DNA of 64,000 nt from positions 589,929 to 653,928 of the forward strand of contig NC_021686.1 of NCBI RefSeq assembly GCF_000247815.1, in the 5' to 3' direction. The stretch is from Ficedula albicollis. Its lineage: Eukaryota > Chordata > Aves > Passeriformes > Muscicapidae. Position numbers and translations under genes: made by a program. The notes under the pieces were generated by a model that saw only the letters and a program-made list of their open reading frames with translations, was not told the origin of the DNA and did no database searches. Of this stretch, positions 45,745-64,000 are shown piece after piece. How positions within the stretch are numbered: the first letter of the stretch is position 1; each line of letters begins with the position of its first letter.

Positions 45745-48700
45745 ATTAAAGGCGCTTCCCCTCAGGACTGGCCCAGCTGCCCAGACCAAAACATTGGGCT
45801 CAGAATGAACTTTCACTGTTATTGAAACTGATGCTGCCTCAAGACTCATGGGTGTTTTTTTCTTGCAGTTAGACAGGGCTGTGCTCACGGTCCCTGGCGG
45901 TGTATCCTGAGCTCCAACTCTGGTGGCCCTGTGGCAGTGATGTCCTGCTTGGCAAAGGTTTGAGGAGGGATTTGGTGAGCCCCAAGGTGGACTGTGCAAG
46001 GTTTCAGTGTGCTGGATTTTGTTGTGGCTGCAGAAACTGAACTGAACTGAAAATGTAGGGTGCACAGCACACCGTGGAGCAGCGATGGCATTTTGTGCTG
46101 ACTGTGCTTGTGCTGGCCATGAGGGACCCACATCCCAGCCTGAACAGACCTTCTTCAGGATGTGTGGGCTCACACTGGCCTGCCCCAGCCAGTTTGCCAG
46201 CTCGAGGGCCAGCACACTGCAGGAGCATGGCTTTTCCATGCAGAGACAGCCACCTTATTCCTGTTACTCCAGGCCAGGACCAAAGCTGGAACCTCTTCAA
46301 CGACCCAGGAGCCATCAACTCCCTCCTCTGTATATGTCTGAAGTCTGGAAAATATCTTAAATATGAGAGAGGAAAGGGAGGGGTTTGATCCTCAGCTGGT
46401 GTAAATCAACGGAGCTCCATTGACGTTGTTGGACGATTACTGAGACTTATGTCCTCTGACCCCAAAAATTTCTAGGGAGGGAGGTAATGACTGCAGAGCA
46501 TTCCAGTGTTGCAAGAGATCTTCCTCCAGCCTAGCTCCAGAGAAGCTGTTCACTCCAGGGGCTGGAAGGACAGGGATGAGTATCTGGGTGAAAGAAAGGG
46601 AGAAGGAAAGCCCCAGGGTACCCAGCGGGGTCCATGCGGAAGGCAAACTGGAATCCAGAGAGGCTGGGCTGTAGGGACCATACACCATGAGGACATCTCA
46701 TCCTCCTCCTCTTCCCGAGTGTGGAGGGCTCTGGATACCAGCACCATGATGTTCCCAGCCCGTCGTGGGCAGTGGCGGAGTCTGACGCTTCTGACCCAGC
46801 CCCACTGGCGCCCACCCTGCACCCAGGGTACCCCGGAGCAGTCAGTGACTCGCCCTGCCTGCCTCCAGAGAGATTTGGGGTGTTGGCAGCTGCCGGGGGC
46901 CACGGTGACACGTCCTGTGCTCCAGCACTGCCTCGGCAGCTCAGACGAGCCGCGTGCAGCGTCCCCGGGCGAGAGGCAGCGCCAGCGCCGTGCTCCGTGC
47001 TCCTTTCCTCGAGCAGCGCCCAAAAGGCCCTGGAACCAACATGTTTACTGACAGGCTCCTGCGCTGCTGGCCTGCTTTTCTGAGGAAACGGAGCTTGTGC
47101 AATCGCATTGTCTGGGGGTGTCTGTTCCTAATAACTTCTCGGTCCACCAGCCAATTCCAATCCAATTTGTCGGACAGGGAGAGGTCTCAGGATATTGCAT
47201 CCTGCCCAGTCTCCCCGCAGTGTGCTGGGTGGAAAATGGGGCGCAGGAAACTCGGACCAGGTGAGGAGAACGAGCACCTGACGAATGACCAAAGTCACGG
47301 AGAAGAGCAGTAGGGTCACAGCTGGTGGCCGGTAGGCAGCCCCAGCCCTGCTGGGAAGGGGACCTCTCCAGCTGTGGCCAGAGCCAGATGAGCACCCTCA
47401 GCTGAGGGAAAGCGTGTGCCTGGAAGGACGGAGCTCCAGCCCCTTCTCTCACGTCCCAAGAGGACGAAGTCTGCACAAGCCGTGGCTGCCAGAACACGTG
47501 GGGCTGGGTGCTGCACAGCCTCCAGCTCCCCCAAGGGGCTGAGGGTCCTCAGCTGGAAGGCAAAGGCTTCCACTGGGCAGAATGTCCTTCTGGACATTTC
47601 CAGGAGCGGGCCCCTGGCCAAGCAGAGCAGGTCCTGTGGCTGCTGGGCGTCGTGCTGTGCCTTGCTGCAGTCTGGGCAGGGTCTGGACAGCAGTGCCTTG
47701 TTTCTCCTTTGGATGCTGGTTTGATTTCTGAAGGCATTCAACGGCCCACATGGTCTCTCCAGTTCAGCCCTGCCAGTAACATGAGCTTAACAGAGCTGGA
47801 AAGGACTATTTTTTTAAGCTCCTATACAAACATGATTTGTTTTGTAATAACTCTTCTTCTGTTCTGTTTTGAAGGGGATGATGGCTCTGGGATCTGAGGA
47901 GCTCCGAGACAGCTCAGAGCAGCTCAGATTCCTCCCCACGTGCTTTCAATTAACATCTTCATTAAACACCCATTCAAAGCCACTTCCAGCCAGAGCATGA
48001 CAGCGCAACAGAGCTCGGCTTCGTGAATCACCCAGAATCGATGACAAATCAAAAAGGGCTTGGTTGGTCCTGTACCAGCCACACATGGAGATAGCTGCCA
48101 ACGGAGGGGCTGAGTGTCCCTGCCCAGCTCCTCACCCCCGTCGGGACCCGCAAACAGCACCCAAGCCATGGCAGGGACCTGCTGCCTGCGCACGTGCTGG
48201 GAGGGGAATTGCAGCAGCAAGTCGCCTCCCCCGGCCGGGCAGCCTGCTCTCAGCCCCAGGCCCTGCTCCCACTGGTGCCAAGGGCAACTCTCCAGTTGAC
48301 TTTGCTGAGACTTGACCTTCAGTTAACCCAGCAAAGCAGGAAGGTTGGGAAAGCCACCCGGAAGGAAACACCACCGCGAAATTGTCCAGGTTGGTGTTCC
48401 TTAGAGACTTTCCATTGTGTGTTCTCCCTTTAATTTACTTTACCTGCGGGCATCCAGGAATCCCAGCTGCTGGCAGTGTACGAGCTGCCCGTCTGCACCC
48501 CCGTGAGCAGCCTTGTGTCCCCAGGGGTGACCAGAATCCCTTCAGAATCCCACAGCCTTCTGCTAGCAGGGCTCCATCTCTGCTTGCATGGCAGTAATGG
48601 CACCAGCTGAGCCAGCCAATCCCACACCCCGGACGTGGTACAGACATTTGTATTTCAGCCTGGCGCAAAAAGGTATGTTCCCGTTTTCAGTCAAAACAAT

Positions 48701-49163
48701 GAAACTTGGGATTGAAACCCCTGTGAGGATTTGGGTGCGCCGATAATCCACACGGAGTGCTCGGCCTAGACTGCTGACCCCATCATAGGCTCTTCCCCTT
48801 TGTTAGACACCAGGAAATCTGAATCCACTGGTGAAACCGGGCAGCAGTGGGTCTCAGCCCATCCAGCTCGCTCTTCCCATCCTCCTCGTGGTCAGGATGC
48901 ACTGGGCACCACCCCCTCACCCTGGTTTCTCACCTGGTGCTTGCAACAGCCAGGGTGGCAGGACCAGGCAGCTCTTGCAAGAGGATGAATTGGGAATGGC
49001 CAGAGGCTGTCTGCTAGCCTGGGAGTGGGATCCACAGTCATGTTTTACAGGGATAACAGGGAATATTCTCCCTCCCTTGATTCTGTGTCCAAACACACGT
49101 GGTATTTGGGGCTGTTCTACTAAGTGTTACCCAAGGGACCTATTCTTTAAAGATACCATGAAG
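45745..49163. other. Non-coding, with an AT-richer island near 47790-48060
   Basis: Unique sequence. The interval 47790-48060 (gtgctttcaattaacatctt, cattaaacacccattcaaag) resembles conserved non-coding sequence in composition. No coding exon was recognised on either strand. Confidence 0.45.
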
Positions 49164-49497
<334 letters not shown>

Positions 49498-50399
49498 CAC
49501 AGATCCAGATACATGGATCTATAATTAGCAGTTGATTTCCCACATCCTTTAAGGTAAATATAGCAGAATTTGGCACCTGGTTCCAGTTTGATGGTGACAT
49601 TGCAGGGCAAACCTTTGTGAGAGTGACAAACCAGCAGGGACCTCACCTCTGCTGTGCTCTTAGTAAGAAACCTCTATCTGTGACCTGCTGAGCTTTGCAT
49701 CAGTGGATGGCACCAGGCCAGGTTTGTTCTTGATGTGGGTCATTTACTGAGTGTGCTGCTCACGGAGGAGCAAGAACAGCAGTGCTGGGCTGGGAGTGGA
49801 GAATATCAGAACACTTGGGGCTGTAACACCCCCCAGTGCTCTGTCCCACCCCATCCCTGCCTGTGAAGCACAGCACACACTCTGACCCTTTCCAGAACTC
49901 TTCACCTTTCTCTGCCTCCTTCTCCAAGCGGTGTGGCCAGGTGCTAAGTGGGATAGATTTCCATGAGCTGGCACCCAGTGCATTGGTTTTCCAATGCTGA
50001 GGCATGGCTGGAAAGCAGCTGTGTTCGGGGAGGACACCAGGAGTTAACTGAGCCCAGCGAGGTGACGGGCCCTGTACAACTGCAAGCAGGAGTGGTGACA
50101 TTTCTCTGCAGAGTGCTCTGTTGTGGCTTGGCTGTGGCTGGCTCCACACGGGGCTCTGGTGGGGACAGCACCGAAGGAGGGTGCAGAGCAGCATGCACAG
50201 CTACTCCTGCCACAGCAGGCTGGGCAGCCACTTCCAGCCTGGCATGTCCTGGGGCCGACAGCTGCAAGGTGGGGAAACTGCTGAATGAGAGGCTGGACGT
50301 GCTCACAGCCCAGAAAGTCATCTGTGTCCTGGGCTGCATCTTCAGCTCCACTCAGGGGAGACCCCACCCACAGGGCTGCCACCAGACCTGGGGTCCTTG
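49498..50399. other. Non-coding, no gene recognised
   Basis: Unique sequence between two CR1 fragments, with no recognised exon. Confidence 0.5.
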
Positions 50400-51258
<859 letters not shown>

Positions 51259-52966
51259 GTCGAGGACTGCAGTCCATCCACTTAAAAACCATCAAAGAAA
51301 GAAGAGCAGAATCATAATTTGTTGCTATCCTCATGTGTTCATCAAATTAAACTTCTTCAGGACAAGCACATTTGCATCTTCAAATGTTCTTTGAAGCCTG
51401 AGACAGCAGAGTGCACACTCAGCTTTGAGCACATGGTTCATGATCTATGGCATTAAGCTAGGCCTTGTCTTAACACATCATCTATTGTGTTTTTTTTCTT
51501 CCCACCAAAAATGCAATTTGATCCATAATATTAATGTTCATAAAGGATTCTTGGTTTCAACAGAAGATTTCCTCCAAAATTCCTGAGTTAGAATAAACTT
51601 GTAGATAGTCACTGGTTTGTTTCTATGTTTTGGTTTTTAATGAAAGTGAGTTTGGTTAAAAAAACCCCAGTTTGCTTTTCCTTTTTAAGTGGAAATAAAA
51701 TAAAATCATGCACTGCCGCTTCCTCATGAATTCGTATCTTTGTGTTCTCAGTTCCTGTTTTCATAATATTTTATTTTTCAGGTTGCTTTGGGAACAGAAG
51801 AATTGCCTGTGTCCCAGGAATTTCCTTGGGATGGAAAGAGCTGTTTCCTGCCTGGTCGGTACATGGGTTTGGAGAACCTCAAGCCAAAAAATCCTAGACA
51901 CACCAAAGTCATCCGGAGCTTCCTGATGGTGCTGATGCTCCCCGGGCTCTGCTCTCCTCCAGCCCAAGAGTCTCTGTGGTTGGGAAATTGCAGTCTTGCC
52001 CTAAAACCCATGCTGTCAGCCCGCTCGTGCATGGGAAGTGGTTTTGCCCGCAGTGCGCAGAGCAGAGCAGAGCAGAGCAGAGCATGTGATCTTGCAGGTT
52101 CCTGCCAACCCAAACCATTCTGTGAATCTGTGAAGTCGAGGACTGCAGTCCATCCACTTAAAAACCATCAAAGAAAGAAGAGCAGAATCATAATTTGTTG
52201 CTATCCTCATGTGTTGATCAAATTAAACTTCTTCAGGACAAGCACATTTGCATCTTCAAATGTTCTTTGAAGCCTGAGACAGCAGAGTGCACACTCAGCT
52301 TTGAGCACATGGTTCATGATCTATGGCATTAAGCTAGGCCTTGTCTTAACACATCATCTATTGTGTTTGTTTTTTTTCTTCCCACCAAAAATGCAATTTG
52401 ATCCATAATATTAATGTTCATAAAGGATTCTTGGTTTCAACAGAAGATTTCCTCCAAAATTCCTGAGTTAGAATAAACTTGTAGATAGTCACTGGTTTGT
52501 TTCTATGTTTTGGTTTTTAATGAAAGTGAGTTTGGTTAAAAAAACCCCAGTTTGCTTTTCCTTTTTAAGTGGAAATAAAATAAAATCATGCACTGCCGCT
52601 TCCTCATGAATTCGTATCTTTGTGTTCTCAGTTCCTGTTTTCATAATATTTTATTTTTCAGGTTGCTTTGGGAACAGAAGAATTGCCTGTGTCCCAGGAA
52701 TTTCCTTGGGATGGAAAGAGCTGTTTCCTGCCTGGTCGGTACATGGGTTTGGAGAACCTCAAGCCAAAAAATCCTAGACACACCAAAGTCATCCGGAGCT
52801 TCCTGATGGTGCTGATGCTCCCCGGGCTCTGCTCTCCTCCAGCCCAAGAGTCTCTGTGGTTGGGAAATTGCAGTCTTGCCCTAAAACCCATGCTGTCCGC
52901 CCGCTCGCGCATGGGAAGTGGTTTTGCCCGCGGTGCGCAGAGCAGAGCAGAGCAGAGCAGAGCAGA

Positions 52967-55020
52967 GCAGTGTGTGGTTTCCCAGGAAGGCTGGGATCCC
53001 CAGCAAAGGCTCCTGGACACGAGCCTCGGGCCAAAGGGGTTCTGCTCAGCAGAGCTGCATCTTCTGTGGGCACCTGGGCAGGGGATGGAAAGTGCGGGCA
53101 GCCCCCGGCTGAGCACATGAACACCCTGCTGTTACACAGCAGCACCGGTCTCCAGCTCCATGGGGAAAGAAGGAAAGAAGTGTCCCAGGGGAAAAAAAAA
53201 AAAAAAAAAGGGGGGGGTTTTTTGGGGGAAAAAAAAAAAAAAAAAAAAAAAAAGAAAAAAGAAAGAAAAAAAGAAAAGAAAAAGAGAGGTGAGGGGAAAA
53301 TAAGAAGGAAAAAAGCCACAAAACAAACTAAAAAAGATCCAAACAAAACACCTCCGTGTCTCAGACTCAGAGGGCAGACTTTGAGAAGCATGAACTTGGA
53401 TTCATGTCTAATAAACTGAGCAACTCCCTTCGGACAGGAGAAAATACATAAAAAGATACTTCAGAATTGCTGCCATCAAGCTCCTGATTTTGGGGAGGAA
53501 ATTCAGTGTCACGGTTCAGGTTTATTTCTCTGAATTCATATGATGTGAGCAGAATACGACGGAGGCATGGCTCCTCTGGCAATGGAAATGAACACATCCC
53601 CATGAAGTGCTCTGGTTTTCCCCTGCTGTGATCCTGGACCTGGGCCCACCTGCAAGCGAAGGGAGAAGACCTGTTTGTCCACCCAGACAGGTTTGTACTT
53701 TGCTTCACTGTGCCCAGGGGCAAAAACCAACACACTGATCTGCATTTTTATGCCCTTAGTGGTTAAATGACAAGGACAAAGAGACAAAAAGCCCTCCAAA
53801 AGTACAAATTGTTCTGCAGCATTTTCTCCTGGTGCTCCACAGCACCTGGAAGAGTAGAATGTCAGCTGCCTCCGAGGGAAGCTGGCATCCCCCTGTGGTG
53901 TCCACTGCTGCCCTCAAATCCTGCTTCTTCCACCTCCCAGATGAGCACTGCTCACACCTACCCCAGCCCAGACAGGATTTTTAAGGACACACATCTCCAG
54001 GATGTGGGATTGTCCAGGGGGAGCTGGTTCCAAGCCCAGGTGGGGATAGTGTGTGCAGGTGTTGGGGTGGTGTCAGCGTGTGGGACCCAGGTGGTGACAA
54101 TGTCTCTGTGCTGGGCCACTGGTGAGTGCTGGGGTCAGTTCTGAGCCCCTCGTGACAGAAGAACAGGCCTCTGCCCCTTCCCTCTGCCTCTCCCAGGCAA
54201 GGGGAGGAGGTCACATACAGTTCCCTGCAGCCAAGTGATCCAAGCTGCTGTGTGGCAAGAGCAGCTCCTGCAGAAAAGCTCTGCAGGGCCCGTGAGACCC
54301 TCCCAGGGGCAGAGGTGTGGGCAACCAGCTCCAGCTGCAGAGAGTCCCAGCTCCAGCTGCAGAGAGTCCCAGCTCCAGCTGCAGACATCGTCCCAGGTCC
54401 ACCCCGAAGACCAGCGCCTGACTTTGGGTCATGGCTCCGTCTCTCGTGATGGAACAGGGCTTCTAGCAAGGGAGAGCAAATTCTTAAGGAAAGAATTCCT
54501 TTTCCCCTTGTGGGGTCAAATGAAAGGGCATCAGGAGCTGCACGGCTCCATGCTGAGGGAGCATCAGGGACGCAGATGTAGCTTTCTGTACACAGCCCTG
54601 ATCTAACGCTGAATTCACTCTGTGACTTCCAAAGAGGCACTTCGTTTTCCACCAGTTGTGCCCTCCCTCTGCCTTGCCTCAGGCTCTGAGCATCGGTAGG
54701 TGACACATGCAAAGAGAAGGGCCACCCTGCAGATGTCGGTGCCTGTGGATGCCCAACAACGACAAACACCACGGGAGCCTCTGCACTCACCAACCCACCT
54801 CTCCCTTAACTTGGGAGAGCGGGGTTGGTCCTAACGTGAGGCAGAAGACAGGCAAAGGAGAGAGGAGATGGGAGGATGCCTTTTAAAAGGTTCCTGCACG
54901 TGCCATGGCGGTGCCTGCGCTGACGTCAGTGCGGTGCTGGTTGATTGGCACCAGCTGAGGGGCTGGCACAGGATCCTCCCCTGCCAGCGGCTCTGGCGTG
55001 GGGCAGGAAGGGCTCGTGCT
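52967..55020. other. Non-coding, low-complexity block then unique sequence
   Basis: A mixed homopolymer block (A, G, T, G, A runs) lies at 53190-53280. A 22-bp triplication (agctccagctgcagagagtc type) lies at 54328-54386. A perfect TGACGTCA is at 54921-54928. No exon was recognised. Confidence 0.5.
54921..54928. promoter_or_regulatory. Consensus cAMP-response element TGACGTCA
   Basis: This perfect palindromic CRE lies in a short CpG-containing stretch (ctgcgctgacgtcagtgcgg). No transcription start can be assigned nearby, so function is unproven. Confidence 0.3.
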
Positions 55021-55074
55021 GGGATATATTCCTGCTGGGGTACATTCCTGCTGGGGTACATTCCTGCTGGGGTA

Positions 55075-55116
<42 letters not shown>

Positions 55117-55168
55117 TATATTCCTCCTGGGGTACATTCCTGCTGGGGTACATTCCTGCCTGTGCCAC
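55021..55168. repeat. 16-bp minisatellite interrupted by a G run
   Basis: The unit tacattcctgctgggg occurs about three times before and three times after a 41-nt G run at 55075-55115. A variant gatatattcct starts each half, as if one half duplicated the other. Confidence 0.88.
55075..55115. other. Poly-G run, 41 nt
   Basis: Pure G between ctggggta and gatatattcc, inside the 16-bp minisatellite. Confidence 0.8.
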
Positions 55169-56744
55169 ACCGGCTGCCGCAGGGCGACGAATGAGGAACC
55201 TCTGGAGACGCAGGGGACACACGTGGCTGCCCACAGAGCCCCTCCTGCACCCTGGCACCAAGCCAGGGGGGCTGCTGCCTGCCCCGATCCCTCTGTGCCA
55301 AGGGAAGGGCAGTGAGGTGGCTGCTGCAGGTGCAGCAGCACTGGGAGCCTCCCCTCGCCAAGGGGTGCCGGACTGGCACCTTGCTGGCGGTGTTTGTGCC
55401 AGCTGTGATACAGCTGTGAGCTCTCACTTCCACCCCTGCTCCTCTCCAGGTGTTCTTCCCTCAGCGCAGGCTGCAGGACCAGACCTAGGCATCCAGCTCT
55501 GGGGTTTCACCACCCTGTGGAGGTGATGCCTTGGCACGCCCAAGCTTATCTTGCTGCCTTCCAGAGCAATGAATCCCAAAGAGCATTTTTGACTTGTACT
55601 TGGCTCCCACACGTGGGATTTGTGTGTTAATGTAACGCTGCACAGCGTGGAAAGCACCCCACGGAACACTCCTGGGAAAGAGGAGCCCGGCCCTCGGATT
55701 CAGGGCTGGTTTGGAGACGGATGGATGATGGAATGCCGTGCACCAAGCCCAAGAAGGACAAGTGACATGCGGTCAGCAGCAGTCGTCTTTACTATGGACC
55801 ACAGGAGATCAGAAAAGTAACCTGGTTAACAGGAGACCTAGTGGCTAACAAAATGTCATGCTGTAGGATGTACTAGAGAAGCACAATCACCAGAACAAAA
55901 CGGCACCCAGGGGGGACAGGGAAGCCCAGGGGGTTGCAGGAGATGCCCTATAGCAAATCTCTAGTGTGGTATTGACACGTCTGCGAGTGCAGGGAGCTGG
56001 CTGCATGGGTTCCTTTAGTCTTGGACACAAGTCAAAAGGTCCTCACCTTTACCCAACTCCAGTGGCTCTGGCACAATGATTATTGACTTTTTTTCAGAAT
56101 AAAAATACTAATATAATTTTGTTCCACAAACTGTGTGCAAGAATCATTTCTCCAGGTGCAGTGAAAGGAGGGCAGATAGGAAAACACACCCTTCCCAGGG
56201 TTGTCCTTGTGGCTCTTGCCCTCTCCTCACTGACACCACAGCCCTCCCGAGCAATCCTCTGTGGTTTTGCCTTCAGTGAATCCCAAACAAGGCTTTTCAG
56301 AAAAAAAAAGGGGAAAAAAATGTATTGCTGCTTCTTCTTGTAATATTTTTCCTCTCTCTCTCTCCCCCCTCTTTCTCCTTAAAAATGTTTACTTTCAAAA
56401 ATTCCATTCCTGCAGAGATTCCTCCTGAGCTCTGAGGTCTCTGGACTCCACCCTCCTCTTCTCCAGTCAGAAAAACTGAGTCTCGATGTCTCTTTGGTTA
56501 AAAAAAAAAAAAAAAAGAAAAAAAAGAAAAAAAGCTTGGTTTTGTTGATGTCTTAATCTCGGTGGGACCATCCAATCTCATACGTCCACGCAGCCACACA
56601 CAGACACCTGTAGGTAAAAAAATAGCAAGAACAAATAACACACAACCCAACATGATGCCACCCCACCCCGCGGACGGCCGATGAGAGGGCGTCTGTGGAA
56701 GAAGGAAGCGTCAGAGACGAGCCGTCCGCCGAGGTCTCCGCTCC
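55169..56744 (-). other. Downstream region and probable 3' UTR of the ANKFN1-family gene
   Basis: Immediately below the stop codon (56745-56747) the sequence is AT-richer, with T-rich runs on the minus strand (56500-56535). No canonical AATAAA on the minus strand was found close by, so the transcript end is unknown. The part below about 55800 shows no recognisable feature. Confidence 0.4.

Positions 56745-64000
<7,256 letters not shown>

Noticed and set aside
51708..52806. Identical 72-residue open frames at 51708-51926 and 52588-52806
   Set aside because: They repeat because the DNA is duplicated. An AT-rich splice-like ttattttcag lies inside, but no family or conserved frame was recognised.

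Overview
The window looks like a GC-rich piece of a bird genome. It carries at least a dozen 3'-truncated fragments of CR1-type LINEs, on both strands, ending in the characteristic avian CR1 3' end. It also has many minisatellites and vertebrate genes with GT-AG introns. The base composition suits a microchromosome or a distal chromosome region. The species cannot be named from this sequence.

Two protein-coding genes can be supported, both on the minus strand. At 6782-7409 there is an intronless noggin-family gene. It has a signal peptide, the N-terminal BMP-binding clip and all nine noggin cysteines, and its wording is closest to noggin-2. It has an AT-rich 3' UTR down to about 5412 and a CpG-rich upstream side. 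At 56745-64000, running off the right edge, are the last eight recognisable exons of an ANKFN1/wide-awake (Nmf9) family gene, ending in a Ras-association-like domain. In human, NOG lies just downstream of ANKFN1 on 17q22 in the same orientation. The pair here, about 49 kb apart, looks like the same arrangement, probably the duplicated noggin-2 side.

The roughly 49 kb between them holds no gene I can recognise. It contains CR1 fragments and large tandem arrays: a 46-bp unit at 3.9-4.9 kb, an 11-bp unit at 11.0-11.8 kb, a pentamer-based array with higher-order structure at 34.9-36.4 kb, and a hexamer at 41.5-42.3 kb. It also holds a recent 0.88-kb tandem duplication (51.2-53.0 kb), an unresolved 220-bp duplication beside a run of N (24.6-25.1 kb), several AT-rich unique islands that could be conserved regulatory elements, and a 165-bp near-perfect palindrome at 45575-45739.

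The most striking large-scale feature is technical. Twelve long runs of pure G total about 4.7 kb, 7% of the window. All are G on the given strand and none is C. They interrupt both genes out of frame, replace about 45 nt of a CR1 element with 421 G, and sit between duplicated flanks. I read them as misassembled or badly filled gaps, not biology. Long poly-glycine or poly-proline reading frames across them are not genes. I found no clearly new biological system; the palindrome is the best candidate for something unexplained.
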